Origin: Mycobacterium sp. URHD0025
GTDB lineage: Bacteria; Actinomycetota; Actinomycetes; Mycobacteriales; Mycobacteriaceae
Length of the DNA stretch: 64,000 bases
NCBI RefSeq assembly: GCF_000426065.1
Contig: NZ_AUEQ01000008.1
Location: 429,774-493,773 of the forward strand
Direction of reading: 5' to 3'
The notes under the pieces are model-generated. The model was not told the DNA's origin and made no database searches. It was given only the letters and a program-made list of their open reading frames with translations. The translations under genes and the position numbers were made by a program. Shown piece after piece: positions 15,796 to 24,709 of this stretch; the first letter of the stretch is position 1; every line of letters begins with the position of its first letter.

Positions 15796-16730
15796 CCGCC
15801 GCACAGAAAACAGACCAGCAGTCCGGGCGCGCCGGGCAGTACGAGCTGAGCCACCTGCGGTCGCTGGAGGCCGAGGCCATCCACATCATCCGCGAGGTCG
15901 CCGCGGAGTTCGAGCGGCCCGTGCTGCTGTTCTCCGGCGGAAAAGATTCGATCGTGATGCTGCACCTGGCCGTGAAGGCGTTCGCGCCCGGCCGGCTGCC
16001 GTTCCCGGTGATGCATGTCGACACCGGCCACAACTTCGACGAGGTGTACGAGACTCGCGACGAACTCGTTGAGCACTACGGTGCGCGTCTTGTGGTCGCC
16101 AAGGTGCAGGATGACATCGATGCGGGCCGCGTGGTGGAGACCATCCCGTCGCGCAACCCGATCCAGACCGTGACCCTGCTTCGCGGGATCCGGGAGAACA
16201 AGTTCGACGCCGCCTTCGGTGGTGCCCGGCGCGATGAGGAGAAGGCCCGCGCCAAGGAGCGCGTGTTCTCCTTCCGCGACGAGTTCGGCCAGTGGGATCC
16301 CAAGGCGCAGCGCCCCGAACTGTGGAACCTGTACAACGGCCGGCACCACAAGGGCGAGCACATCCGGGCGTTCCCGATCTCGAACTGGACCGAGTTCGAC
16401 ATCTGGTCCTACATCGGTGCCGAGAAGATCAAGCTGCCGTCCATCTATTACTCCCACCGCCGCAAGGTGTTCGAGCGCGACGGCATGCTGCTCGCGGTCC
16501 ACAAGTACATGCAGCCCCGCAAGGATGAGCCGGTCATCGAGAAGTCGGTGCGCTTCCGCACCGTCGGCGACGTCACCTGCACCGGTTGTGTCGAGTCAAC
16601 GGCGGCAACGGTTTCCGAGGTGATCGCCGAAACCGCGATATCCCGGCTCACCGAGCGCGGGGCCACCCGCGCCGATGACCGGATCTCCGAGGCCGGAATG
16701 GAAGATCGCAAGCGCGAGGGGTATTTCTGA
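15792..16730 (+). CDS. cysD: Sulfate adenylyltransferase subunit 2 CysD
   Basis: The 312-residue cytoplasmic subunit that forms APS from sulfate and ATP, working with the CysN GTPase. It belongs to the PAPS reductase-like ATP-pyrophosphatase fold; the PP-loop is LLFSGGKDSIVML near residue 44. Other typical segments are HVDTGHNFDEVYETRD, GGARRDEEKARAKERVFS (first 18 residues) and the C-terminal TCTGCVES. GGGGAAG precedes the ATG. One base separates the stop from cysNC. The gene order canA-cysD-cysN is shared with M. tuberculosis (Rv1285). The upstream leaderless ORF may set its expression. Confidence 0.96.
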   Translation: MTAAQKTDQQSGRAGQYELSHLRSLEAEAIHIIREVAAEFERPVLLFSGGKDSIVMLHLAVKAFAPGRLPFPVMHVDTGHNFDEVYETRDELVEHYGARLVVAKVQDDIDAGRVVETIPSRNPIQTVTLLRGIRENKFDAAFGGARRDEEKARAKERVFSFRDEFGQWDPKAQRPELWNLYNGRHHKGEHIRAFPISNWTEFDIWSYIGAEKIKLPSIYYSHRRKVFERDGMLLAVHKYMQPRKDEPVIEKSVRFRTVGDVTCTGCVESTAATVSEVIAETAISRLTERGATRADDRISEAGMEDRKREGYF

Positions 16731-16731
16731 C

Positions 16732-18576
16732 ATGGCAACGCTTCTTCGCATCGCCACCGCGGGTTCCGTCGACGACGGCAAGTCCACCCTGATCGGCCGG
16801 CTGCTGTACGACTCCAAGGCTGTCATGGAGGACCAGCTGGCGGCGGTCGAGCGGACCTCCAAGGAGCGCGGTAACGACTACACCGACCTCGCGCTGGTCA
16901 CCGACGGCCTGCGGGCCGAGCGGGAACAGGGCATCACCATCGATGTCGCCTACCGCTACTTCGCCACGGCCAAGCGCAAATTCATCATCGCCGACACCCC
17001 CGGACACATCCAGTACACCCGCAACATGGTGACCGGGACGTCCACCGCGCAGCTGGCCATCGTGCTGGTCGACGCACGTCACGGCCTGCTCGAGCAGTCA
17101 CGCCGGCACGCGTTCCTGGCTTCGCTGCTGGGCATCCAGCACATCGTGCTGGCCGTGAACAAGATGGACCTGATCGATTGGGATCAGGAGCGGTTCGAGG
17201 CGATCCGCGACGAGTTCCACGCGTTCGCAGCGCGTTTGGATGTTCACGACGTGACCACGATCCCGCTGTCGGCACTGAAGGGCGACAACGTCGTCACCAA
17301 GTCGGACGTCACGCCCTGGTATGACGGCCCGGCCTTGCTGAGCCACCTGGAAGACGTCTACATCGCCGGTGACCGCAATCTGGTCGACGTGCGCTTCCCG
17401 GTGCAGTACGTGATCCGCCCGCAGACCCACGAGCACGCGGACCACCGCAGTTACGCCGGCACCGTCGCCAGCGGTGTGCTGCGCCCGGGCGACGATGTGA
17501 TCGTGTTGCCGGCCGGAAAGCCCAGCCGCATCACCGAGATCGCCGGGCCCAGTGGGCCGGTCGAGGAGGCGTTCCCTCCGATGGCGGTGTCCATCAGCCT
17601 GTCCGACGACATCGACATCTCGCGCGGCGACATGTTCGCGCGGCCCAACAACCAGCCCCGGGTCACCCAGGAGTTCGACGCCACGGTGTGCTGGATGGCC
17701 GACGAGTCCTCGCTGGAGCCGGGGCGTGAATACCTGATCAAGCACACGACGCGAACCACGCGGGCCAAGGTCACCGGCTTGGACTACCGCCTCGACGTCA
17801 ACACCCTGCATCGGGACAAGTCCGCGAGTGCCCTCAAACTCAATGAGCTGGGCCGTATCTCGCTACGCACCCAAGCCCCGCTGCTGCTCGACGAGTACAG
17901 CCGCAACGCGGCCACCGGATCGTTCATCCTGATCGATCCCAACACCAACGGCACCGTGGGCGCCGGCATGGTGTTGCGCGACACCCGCCACGAAACCGCA
18001 AGTCCCAACGCGGTGCGGCACGAGTCGCTGGTCACCCCGCAGGATCGGCTCAGCCGTGGGCGCACCGTGTGGTTCACCGGCTTGTCCGGGTCGGGCAAGT
18101 CCTCGGTGGCGATGCTGGTCGAGCAGAAGCTGCTCGAAAAGGGCGTGTCCGCCTACGTTCTGGACGGCGACAACCTGCGCCATGGACTCAATGCCGACCT
18201 CGGCTTCTCGATGGCCGACCGGGCAGAGAACCTGCGCAGGCTGGCCCACGTCGCGGCGCTGCTGGCCGATTCGGGCCAGATCGTGCTGGTGCCGGCGATC
18301 AGCCCGCTGGAGGAGCACCGTGAGCTGGCGCGGAAGGTCGCCACCGAGCGCGGAGTCGACTTCTACGAGGTCTTCTGCGACACCCCGCTGGAGGACTGCG
18401 AAAGCCGTGACCCCAAGGGTCTGTACGCCAAGGCGCGGGCCGGTGAGATCACCCACTTCACCGGAATCGACAGCCCGTACCAGCGGCCGAAGAACCCGGA
18501 TCTGCGGCTCACGCCGGATCACAGCACCGCTGAACTGGCAGACATGGTGATCGAGCTGCTGGAATTGCCGTCGTGA
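16732..18576 (+). CDS. cysN: Bifunctional sulfate adenylyltransferase subunit 1 / APS kinase CysNC
   Basis: A 614-residue fusion. Residues 1 to about 430 are the EF-Tu-like GTPase that drives sulfate adenylation: GSVDDGKSTL P-loop near residue 12, DTPGHIQYTRNM, and NKMD for guanine. Residues about 440-614 are APS kinase (CysC): GLSGSGKSSVAM P-loop, LDGDNLRHGLN, and FCDTPLEDCESRDPKGLYA as the substrate lid (first 19 residues). With CysD it makes APS, and the kinase half makes PAPS. The stop overlaps the cysQ GTG (GTGA). Confidence 0.96.
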   Translation: MATLLRIATAGSVDDGKSTLIGRLLYDSKAVMEDQLAAVERTSKERGNDYTDLALVTDGLRAEREQGITIDVAYRYFATAKRKFIIADTPGHIQYTRNMVTGTSTAQLAIVLVDARHGLLEQSRRHAFLASLLGIQHIVLAVNKMDLIDWDQERFEAIRDEFHAFAARLDVHDVTTIPLSALKGDNVVTKSDVTPWYDGPALLSHLEDVYIAGDRNLVDVRFPVQYVIRPQTHEHADHRSYAGTVASGVLRPGDDVIVLPAGKPSRITEIAGPSGPVEEAFPPMAVSISLSDDIDISRGDMFARPNNQPRVTQEFDATVCWMADESSLEPGREYLIKHTTRTTRAKVTGLDYRLDVNTLHRDKSASALKLNELGRISLRTQAPLLLDEYSRNAATGSFILIDPNTNGTVGAGMVLRDTRHETASPNAVRHESLVTPQDRLSRGRTVWFTGLSGSGKSSVAMLVEQKLLEKGVSAYVLDGDNLRHGLNADLGFSMADRAENLRRLAHVAALLADSGQIVLVPAISPLEEHRELARKVATERGVDFYEVFCDTPLEDCESRDPKGLYAKARAGEITHFTGIDSPYQRPKNPDLRLTPDHSTAELADMVIELLELPS

Positions 18577-19316
18577 ACGATCATGAACTGGCTGCCCGGC
18601 TGGCCACCAGAGCCGGAGATCTGCTGCTCGACGTCCGTGCCGATTTCGCCGATGCCTCGGCTGCCGAGCGAAAGGCGGCCGGGGACAAGCAGTCCCACGA
18701 CTTCCTGATGGCCGAGCTGGCGGCGCTGCGTCCCGGCGACTCGGTGCTGTCCGAGGAGGCCACGGCCGATCAGCGGGCTGACCCGGCCCGGCTCAGCGCC
18801 GACAGGGTGTGGATCGTGGACCCGCTGGACGGGACCCGGGAGTTCTCCGAACTGGGCCGTGACGACTGGGCCGTGCACGTGGCGCTGTGGAGTGCCGGCG
18901 AGCTCGTGGCCGGCGCGGTCGCGTTGCCGGCGCAGAACACCACGCTGTCCACTCCCGAGGTGGCCGCGCCGCGTCCCTTCGACGGTCCGCCCCGGGTCGT
19001 GGTGTCACGCACCCGCCCGCCCGCGGTGGCACTCGCGGTCCGGGAGGCGCTCGGCGGCACCCTGGTGGAAATGGGTTCGGCCGGAGCCAAAGTCGCCGCG
19101 GTGGTCCGCGGGGTCGCCGATGTGTACGTGCACGCGGGTGGTCAGTACGAGTGGGATTCGGCCGCGCCCGTCGCGGTGGCCCGCGCCGCCGGTCTGTATA
19201 CCTCCCGCATCGACGGCTCGCCGCTCCGCTACAACTCGGCCGACCCCACGCTGCCCGATCTGATCGTATGCCGGCCCGAACTCGCCGAGCAGGTATTGGC
19301 CGTCACGAAGGGGTAG
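18573..19316 (+). CDS. cysQ: 3'(2'),5'-bisphosphate nucleotidase CysQ (inositol monophosphatase family)
   Basis: A 247-residue Mg-dependent phosphatase that removes the 3' phosphate from PAP or PAPS, recycling the by-product of sulfation. Metal-binding motifs of the IMPase fold are present: SEEAT, VDPLDGTREFSELGRDDWAV and, near the end, YEWDSAAPVAVARAAG. The GTG overlaps the cysNC stop (GTGA), so it is the third gene of the sulfate-activation operon. In M. tuberculosis the cysQ gene (Rv2131c) is elsewhere, so operon membership is a lineage difference that supports the assignment. Confidence 0.9.
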   Translation: MNDHELAARLATRAGDLLLDVRADFADASAAERKAAGDKQSHDFLMAELAALRPGDSVLSEEATADQRADPARLSADRVWIVDPLDGTREFSELGRDDWAVHVALWSAGELVAGAVALPAQNTTLSTPEVAAPRPFDGPPRVVVSRTRPPAVALAVREALGGTLVEMGSAGAKVAAVVRGVADVYVHAGGQYEWDSAAPVAVARAAGLYTSRIDGSPLRYNSADPTLPDLIVCRPELAEQVLAVTKG

Positions 19317-19355
19317 TGCCCCTCGAAGGCATAGCGTTGATCTCGGGAAGGTCAC

Positions 19356-19361
19356 TAGGCT
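19356..19361 (+). promoter_or_regulatory. -10 element of the isochorismatase-like gene, probable leaderless start
   Basis: TAGGCT (TAnnnT) ends 7 nt before the ATG at 19369, with no ribosome-binding site in between. A possible TTGATC lies only 13 bp upstream, too near for a normal -35. Confidence 0.42.
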
Positions 19362-19368
19362 CACCAGA

Positions 19369-19965
19369 ATGACCCGCCCAACGCTGCGTGAACTGGCCAG
19401 TCTGCCCGCTGCACCGGCCCGTCTCGCCGATTCCACCCTGGTCCTGATCGACTGTCAGAACACCTACACGCAGGGAATCATGGAGCTCGAAGGCGTGCAG
19501 GCCGCGCTCGAGCAGGCCGCGCAACTGCTCGACCGGGCCCGCAGCGCGGGTGTCCCGATCATTCACATTCAGCACTCCGACGGTCCCGGCTCCCTCTACG
19601 ACATCGACGGGGAGAGTGGCGCGATCGTCGCTTCGGTGGCCCCGCGCGAGGGAGAACCGGTGGTGGTCAAGCAATTTCCCAATTCATTTGTCCAGACCGA
19701 CCTCGACGATCGGCTCAAGGGCCTCGACGCGTCGAATCTGGTGCTGGCCGGATTCATGACGCACATGTGCGTCAACTCCACCGCGCGCGGCGCCTTCAAC
19801 CTCGGCTACGCGCCGACCGTGGTGGCCGCTGCCACCGCCACCCGCACGCTGGCCGGCCCCGACAGCGCACCCGTGCCCGCCGCGGTCATGCAGTCGGCCA
19901 GCCTGGCCGCGATGTCGGATCTGTTCGCCATCGTCGTCCCGGATGCCGCGGGTATCCCGGATTAG
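19369..19965 (+). CDS. Isochorismatase-family cysteine hydrolase
   Basis: A 198-residue single-domain hydrolase. The catalytic triad of the family is visible: Asp28 in VLIDCQNTY, Lys101 in VVVKQFPNSF and Cys134 in FMTHMCVNSTARGAFNLGY (first 19 residues). The cis-peptide region before the Cys is also conserved. Members hydrolyse isochorismate, nicotinamide or other amides; this one is not assignable to a substrate. It stands alone between the cys operon and the Rrf2 regulator, probably with its own leaderless promoter. Confidence 0.87.
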   Translation: MTRPTLRELASLPAAPARLADSTLVLIDCQNTYTQGIMELEGVQAALEQAAQLLDRARSAGVPIIHIQHSDGPGSLYDIDGESGAIVASVAPREGEPVVVKQFPNSFVQTDLDDRLKGLDASNLVLAGFMTHMCVNSTARGAFNLGYAPTVVAAATATRTLAGPDSAPVPAAVMQSASLAAMSDLFAIVVPDAAGIPD

Positions 19966-20036
19966 GCGTGACGACGCGGCCGGGACTCCCGCTTCCTACA
20001 TCGGTGCGCGATGACTGAACTGGCACAATCCTGAGC

Positions 20037-20507
20037 ATGCGAATGTCGGCGAAGGCGGAGTATGCCGTCCGAGCCATGGTGCAGCTCGCGACGGTCGACG
20101 ACGGTGAGCTGGTCAAAACCGATGACCTGGCCAAGGCGCAGGGCATCCCGGCGCAGTTCCTCGTCGACATCCTGACCGCGTTGCGCAACGACCGGCTGGT
20201 CCGCAGCCATCGAGGTCGCGACGGCGGCTACGAGCTGGCCCGCCCGGCCGGTGAGATCAGCATCGCCGACGTGCTGCGCTGCATCGACGGACCGCTGGCC
20301 AGTGTGCGTGACATCGGACTGGGGGATCTGCCGTATTCCGGCCCGACGGCGGCGCTGACCGACGTCTGGCGTGCGCTGCGGGCCAGCATGCGTTCGGTGC
20401 TGGAAGAGACCAGCCTGGCCGACGTGGCGGCCGGCTCGCTGCCCGGCCACGTGGCGAAGCTGGCGGGTAACTACCTCAATCAGGAAGAGCAGCGCGGACA
20501 CGGGTAG
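20037..20507 (+). CDS. Rrf2-family transcriptional regulator (Rv1287-like)
   Basis: A 156-residue winged-helix regulator opening [16 protein letters not shown], with recognition segment [17 protein letters not shown] (HRGRDGGY is the Rrf2 wing). Only one cysteine is present (LRCIDG), so the three-cysteine Fe-S site of IscR/NsrR is missing. It resembles cluster-free Rrf2 members such as CymR, which senses cysteine supply. Position beside cysDNCQ, as Rv1287 beside cysDN in M. tuberculosis, suggests control of sulfur genes (inference). No clear ribosome-binding site; CACAAT 7 nt before the ATG may be a weak -10. Its end overlaps the convergent TetR gene by 32 bp. Confidence 0.88.
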   Translation: MRMSAKAEYAVRAMVQLATVDDGELVKTDDLAKAQGIPAQFLVDILTALRNDRLVRSHRGRDGGYELARPAGEISIADVLRCIDGPLASVRDIGLGDLPYSGPTAALTDVWRALRASMRSVLEETSLADVAAGSLPGHVAKLAGNYLNQEEQRGHG

Positions 20508-21129
20508 CGGTGCCCGCACGCATCGCGATGCCGTCGATCAGCATGCGTAGTCCGCCGTCGAAGTCGTCGGTGACCGGTGTCCGCGCGGCCACGTGCGACA
20601 GCGTTTCGATATGCGGATACTCGTCCGCCGCCACCGATCCGATGCGGTTCGCGGCCTCGGGTCTACCACCGGTCAGCGGGCCGGCAAGTTGGGCCTGCGC
20701 GGATCCGGTGACCAGTCCCAGCACGGCGTGGAAAGCCGAAAGCCGGTCGCCGTCGGACAGGCCGGCGCGGCCGAGCGCGGCCACCAGTGCATCGGCGACG
20801 GCGAAACCGGTGGCCGAGGACATTCGGCGCGTCAGCACCAACGGGATCGCCGCCGGGTGCGCCCGCACCCCACGCCACATGGCGGTCGCAATCGCGTGCA
20901 CGTCGTGCCGCCAGTCGTCGGTCACCCCCGGCACGGTGATCTCGGCGACCACCGCGGCGACCACCAGTTCCTCCAGGGCCTCCTTGTCGGCGACGTAGTT
21001 GTACATCGTCATCGGTCCGGTGCCCAAGGCGGCGGCCAGTGCCCGCATGCTCAACGCCTCCGGTCCGGATGCGTCGACGATTCCCAATGCCGCTGAGGCG
21101 ATTTCATCGACCGTGAAACGTGCCCGCAT
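20476..21129 (-). CDS. TetR-family transcriptional regulator
   Basis: A 217-residue repressor with an N-terminal [22 protein letters not shown], then [25 protein letters not shown] as the recognition region (quoted in part). The C-terminal ligand-binding domain is of the TetR_C type. The gene is divergent from the alpha/beta hydrolase, with a 77-bp gap that holds a large inverted repeat, so it probably represses both itself and the hydrolase operon. Ribosome-binding site AAGGAG precedes the ATG. The 3' end overlaps the Rrf2 gene on the other strand. Confidence 0.9.
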   Translation of the reverse strand: MRARFTVDEIASAALGIVDASGPEALSMRALAAALGTGPMTMYNYVADKEALEELVVAAVVAEITVPGVTDDWRHDVHAIATAMWRGVRAHPAAIPLVLTRRMSSATGFAVADALVAALGRAGLSDGDRLSAFHAVLGLVTGSAQAQLAGPLTGGRPEAANRIGSVAADEYPHIETLSHVAARTPVTDDFDGGLRMLIDGIAMRAGTATRVRAALPD

Positions 21130-21144
21130 GCCTGACTCCTTGAC

Positions 21145-21191
21145 AAGTACGTCGTACGTATTGCAGTGTATCGAATACGTACACCGTACTT
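21145..21191. promoter_or_regulatory. Double palindromic operator between TetR and hydrolase genes
   Basis: The left arm AAGTACGTCGTACGTA (21145-21160) and right arm TACGTACACCGTACTT (21176-21191) are inverted copies, matching at 14 of 16 positions with 15 bp between. Each arm is itself a palindrome (GTACG-T-CGTAC and GTAC-ACC-GTAC), so two TetR dimers could bind. The site overlaps the likely promoters in both directions: TACACT on the minus strand and TATCTT on the plus strand. Confidence 0.75.
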
Positions 21192-21206
21192 ATCTTGGAG
21201 GTCGTC

Positions 21207-22109
21207 ATGCAGGTCGCGATACCCACCACCCGCGTCGGCTTCGTATCCGGCACCGACGAATGCGCAGCCTGGCTGACGCTGCCCACGACGCCCGGCCCGC
21301 ACCCGGCGGTGGTGCTGACCCACGGGCTCGGCGCGACGCACGACATGATGCTGGCGCAGTACGAGCAGCATTTCGCGACCGCGGGCCTCGCCACCCTGGC
21401 TTTCGATTATCGCCACACCGGAGCGTCGGAAGGCCTTCCGCGCCAACATATCTCCATTCCGAAGCAATGCCAGGACGTGCATGCGGCGCTGGATTACCTG
21501 AGCAGGCACACCGATGTCGACGCCGCCCGCCTGGGATTGTGGGGCACCAGCCTCGGCGGGATGAACGTGGTGCGGGTGGCCGCCGAGCGTGTCGATGTCG
21601 TAGCCGCAGTCGTGCAGTGCCCGATCGTGCACGGGCCGGGTGCGATACGCAGTTCGGGTCTGCTCGGCCCCTTGCGGCTGACGCCGGCCATTCTCGAGGA
21701 CGGGGTGCGCGCGTTGTTGCGCCGGAGCCGCCGTTACGTGCCGATCGTCGGTCCGCCCGGCGGGTACGCCATGGTCAGCGCGCCGGCGGCGGAGGCCGGC
21801 TGGAACTCGACCGTGCCGCCGGGCGCCGGCTTCGACAACCGGATCGCCGCGCTCGACGCGCTGCGCATGGTGGCCACCTCAGCGCTGCGGCATGCGCGTC
21901 GCGTCCGGGCCCCGCTGCTGGTCTGCGTGTGCGACCGGGAGAACCTGATGGATCCGCGCTACGCCGAGCTCGTGGCCGAGCGGGCGCCCAATGGCGTCGC
22001 CCGGCACTACGACTCCGACCATTTCGCGATCTATCACCCACCACTGGTGAGCGGGGTAGTGGCCGATCAAACCGCCTTCCTCACGGAGCATCTCGGTGTC
22101 CACGCGTGA
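21207..22109 (+). CDS. Alpha/beta hydrolase (dienelactone hydrolase-like)
   Basis: A 300-residue cytoplasmic alpha/beta hydrolase. The oxyanion/nucleophile region is GLWGTSLGGMNVVRVAA (Ser of GTSLG). The HG motif is LTHGLGATHDMM. The acid residue is probably within CVCDRENLMD, and the catalytic His lies in YDSDHFAIYH. The start follows GGAGG at 21197-21201. It is probably the first gene of a two-gene unit with the maleylpyruvate isomerase-like gene that overlaps its 3' end by 14 bp, under TetR control from the divergent side. The substrate is unknown. Confidence 0.85.
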   Translation: MQVAIPTTRVGFVSGTDECAAWLTLPTTPGPHPAVVLTHGLGATHDMMLAQYEQHFATAGLATLAFDYRHTGASEGLPRQHISIPKQCQDVHAALDYLSRHTDVDAARLGLWGTSLGGMNVVRVAAERVDVVAAVVQCPIVHGPGAIRSSGLLGPLRLTPAILEDGVRALLRRSRRYVPIVGPPGGYAMVSAPAAEAGWNSTVPPGAGFDNRIAALDALRMVATSALRHARRVRAPLLVCVCDRENLMDPRYAELVAERAPNGVARHYDSDHFAIYHPPLVSGVVADQTAFLTEHLGVHA

Positions 22110-22746
22110 CATGCTGCGGGCCAACGACACCCGGTTCGCCGAGGTCGCCGCGACGCTGGGCGAAGACGAGTGGGCCTCACCGAGCCTGTGTACGGAGTGG
22201 ACGAACCATGAGGTGCTGGCGCACATGGTGGTCGGCTACAGCTGTGGTTTCGGGGAGTTCACCGCGGCGATAGTCCGTAGGCGTGCTTTCGACCCCGCCA
22301 ACACCGCGTTGGCCCAGAGCTGCGCCTTCCGCCGCAGCCCCGGCGAACTGTTGGACGATTTCCGCAGGTTGACGGACCGGCCGTCCGGCCTCGGCCGGTA
22401 CTTCCCGCGTCGGTTGCTCGTCGGTGACCACGTCACCCACGAGCTCGACATCCTGTGCGCCCTCGGCCGGGAACCGCGGATCCCCGCCGACACAATCATC
22501 GCGGTGCTCAATACCCAAGTGGCCCTTCCGAACCCGTTCGTGCCGGCGTACCGCAACAGTCGTGGACTGAAGCTGGTGGCGACGGATGTGGAATGGGCAC
22601 ACGGTGAGCACGGCCCGCTCGTCGAGGGCCGCGCGGCCGAGTTGGTATCGGTGCTCGGCAACCGGGCGGAGATGTTGCCGCGCTTGCACGGCGAAGGCGT
22701 CGCGCTGCTCGCGGCGCGAGTGCTCAGCCGCCGTACGGTCGGGTGA
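22096..22746 (+). CDS. Maleylpyruvate isomerase family mycothiol-dependent enzyme
   Basis: A 216-residue protein of the DinB/MDMPI fold. The N-terminal helix motif SLCTEWTNHEVLAHMVVGYS (20 residues) has the CxxW...HxxxH-type metal-binding pattern, with a further His in DHVTHELDILCALG. The family uses mycothiol as cofactor for isomerisation or thiol transfer, which fits a mycobacterium. The GTG start lies inside the 3' end of the hydrolase gene, so the two are co-transcribed. Its end overlaps the convergent VOC gene by 23 bp. Confidence 0.8.
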   Translation: MSTRDMLRANDTRFAEVAATLGEDEWASPSLCTEWTNHEVLAHMVVGYSCGFGEFTAAIVRRRAFDPANTALAQSCAFRRSPGELLDDFRRLTDRPSGLGRYFPRRLLVGDHVTHELDILCALGREPRIPADTIIAVLNTQVALPNPFVPAYRNSRGLKLVATDVEWAHGEHGPLVEGRAAELVSVLGNRAEMLPRLHGEGVALLAARVLSRRTVG

Positions 22747-23107
22747 TGATTTCCAGGTAATGCCCTGAAGGGTCCTGGAAGTAGACCCCGCGGCCGCCGT
22801 CGTTGTGATTGATCTCGCCTGGGCGCTGACCGCGGGGATCGGCCCAGTGCTGCATGCCGCGGTCGCGGATCTTGCCGTAGATCGAGTCGAACTCTTCCTC
22901 GGAGACCAGGAATGCGTAGTGCTGTGGCCGAATTTCGTCGTCGGCACCCACCTGGGCGTAGTCGAGGCTCACCCCGTGATTGAGGGTCACGGCCAGAAAC
23001 GGCCCGAACTCCTGCGGGCCGGGCAGGCCGAACAACTCGGTGAGGAACTCGGCTGAGACACGCCGGTCCCTGGCGGCGACGATGGTGTGATTGAAGGTGA
23101 TTGCCAT
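22724..23107 (-). CDS. VOC-family (glyoxalase/bleomycin resistance-like) protein
   Basis: A 127-residue single VOC unit made of two beta-alpha-beta-beta-beta modules. Metal-ligand-type residues are visible: His in NHTIVAARD, His in RPQHYAFLVSE and Glu in DPSGHYLEIITRPYGG. FFHTS-like fold boundaries are normal. The DPSGHYLEI end is typical of dioxygenase or fosfomycin-type members. The substrate is not assignable. It converges on the maleylpyruvate isomerase-like gene and runs divergently from the GNAT gene. Confidence 0.82.
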   Translation of the reverse strand: MAITFNHTIVAARDRRVSAEFLTELFGLPGPQEFGPFLAVTLNHGVSLDYAQVGADDEIRPQHYAFLVSEEEFDSIYGKIRDRGMQHWADPRGQRPGEINHNDGGRGVYFQDPSGHYLEIITRPYGG

Positions 23108-23162
23108 TCAGTCCAGTAAACCGCTGGACCCGGGGCACCGGCAACGGTGCAGGATGGGAACC

Positions 23163-23687
23163 ATGCCCAACACCCAGATCCTGGCCGGGCCGCAGGTGCG
23201 GCTGAGGCCACCGGTTGTCGAGGACGCCGAGGCGTTGTACACCCGCATCGCCTCCGATCCCGAGGTGACGCGGTATCTGTCCTGGCGCCCGCACGCGGGA
23301 GTGACCGAAACGCGCCGCGTCATCACCACGTTGTTCAACGTGGGGGACGAGCAGACCTGGCTGATCGAAGTGGACGGCGAAGTGGCCGGGCTGTGTGGCC
23401 GTCGACGCCCGCAGCCGTATGCGGTGGAACTGGGTTACTGCCTGGCGCGGCAGTGGTGGGGAAGAGGCCTGATGTCGGAGGCGGTTTCGTTGATGCTGGC
23501 CGACCTGCGGCCCGATCCCACGGTGTACCGGATCACGGCGTACTGCCATGTCGACAATGCCGGTTCGGCCGGGGTACTGCGACGGTGTGGTCTGCCACTT
23601 GAGGGAAGGCTTGCGCGGTATGCGGTGTTCCCCAATATCAGCGACGAACCGCAGGACGTGCTGTTGTTCGGGAAGGCGGTGCGGTGA
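23163..23687 (+). CDS. GNAT-family N-acetyltransferase (RimJ/RimL-like)
   Basis: A 174-residue acetyltransferase. N-terminal VRLRPPVVEDAEALYTRI is the RimJ-type opening. The acetyl-CoA loop is RQWWGRGLMSEAV, followed by YRITAYCHVDNAGSAGVLRRCG (VDNxxSxxVLxRxG motif, quoted in short). The acceptor is unknown: a ribosomal protein N-terminus, or a small amine. An ATG at 23154 is an alternative start. The stop overlaps the following gene's ATG (TGATG at 23685-23689), so the two are coupled. Confidence 0.85.
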   Translation: MPNTQILAGPQVRLRPPVVEDAEALYTRIASDPEVTRYLSWRPHAGVTETRRVITTLFNVGDEQTWLIEVDGEVAGLCGRRRPQPYAVELGYCLARQWWGRGLMSEAVSLMLADLRPDPTVYRITAYCHVDNAGSAGVLRRCGLPLEGRLARYAVFPNISDEPQDVLLFGKAVR

Positions 23688-24709
23688 TGGGCACATTCGA
23701 TATTCGCGGGTTGCAACGGCCGGTGATCGTGGCGCCGATGGCCGGCGGGCCCACGACCCCGGAACTGGCCGCGGCGGGCAGCACCGCCGGCGGCTTGGGG
23801 TTCCTCGCAGCCGGTTATCTGGCCGCGGAAACGCTGGCCGAAAAGATCACTGCCGCGCGCGGTTTGACCACCGAAGCGCTCGGCGTGAATCTGTTCGCCG
23901 TGCAGCCCAGCGCGGGTACATCCGAGCAGATCCGGGCTTACGCCGCGGAACTGGCCGGTGAGGCGCAGCGCTACGGCGTGGCACTGGGTGACCCTCGCTA
24001 CGACGACGACGCGTGGGCCGACAAGCTGGACGTGGTGCTCGACCTGCGTCCGGAGGTGGTGTCGTTCACCTTCGGACTGCCGGGCGAGCAGGAGATCGCC
24101 CGGCTGCGCGGTGCGGGTATCACGACCGTCGGGACGGTGACGACGCTGGACGAGGCACGACTGGCGGTGGCCCGGGGCGTGGATGCCCTGGCCGTACAGG
24201 GGCCGGGAGCGGGTGGACACCGGGGCACGTTCGACCCGGCCGCCGCGCCCGCATCCCAACCACTGGATCAGTTGCTGGCCGAGGTGCTGGACGCGGTTGA
24301 CGTCCCGGTCGCCGCGGCGGGCGGGCTGGTCAGCGCCGCCGACGTGGCGCGTGTGCTGGCCGCCGGCGCGGTGGCCGTCCAGCTCGGTACCGCGTTCTTG
24401 CTGGCCGACGAATCCGGCAGCAGCCCGGTGCACCGCGCCGCTCTGCAGAGTCCCGAGTTCACCGAAACCGTTGTCACCCGGGCATTTTCCGGGCGCTATG
24501 CCCGCGGGCTGCGCAACCGCTTCACCGTCGAGCACGACGCACAGGCTCCGCTGGGCTATCCCGAGATCCATTATCTGACCAGCCCGGTGCGCAAGGCCTC
24601 GGTGGCCGCGGGCGATCCCAACGCCACCAACGTATGGGCCGGTACCGGGTGGCGCCAGGCCGGTCCGGGGTCGGCGGCCGAGATCATCGACCGCGTCGCC
24701 CCGGCCTAG
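23687..24709 (+). CDS. Nitronate monooxygenase (2-nitropropane dioxygenase-like)
   Basis: A 340-residue FMN-binding TIM barrel. The phosphate/FMN sites are visible: RPVIVAPMAGGPTTPELA at the N-terminus, VQGPGAGGHRGTF (substrate/His region; the catalytic His is in GGHRG) and AAGGLVSAADVARVLAAGA plus AVQLGTAFLLADES (FMN phosphate). It oxidises nitronates such as propionate 3-nitronate to the keto acid, a detoxification role. Start ATG 23687 overlaps the GNAT stop; GTG 23684 is possible. Its TAG interlocks with the DUF4097 gene stop (CTAG). Confidence 0.88.
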   Translation: MGTFDIRGLQRPVIVAPMAGGPTTPELAAAGSTAGGLGFLAAGYLAAETLAEKITAARGLTTEALGVNLFAVQPSAGTSEQIRAYAAELAGEAQRYGVALGDPRYDDDAWADKLDVVLDLRPEVVSFTFGLPGEQEIARLRGAGITTVGTVTTLDEARLAVARGVDALAVQGPGAGGHRGTFDPAAAPASQPLDQLLAEVLDAVDVPVAAAGGLVSAADVARVLAAGAVAVQLGTAFLLADESGSSPVHRAALQSPEFTETVVTRAFSGRYARGLRNRFTVEHDAQAPLGYPEIHYLTSPVRKASVAAGDPNATNVWAGTGWRQAGPGSAAEIIDRVAPA

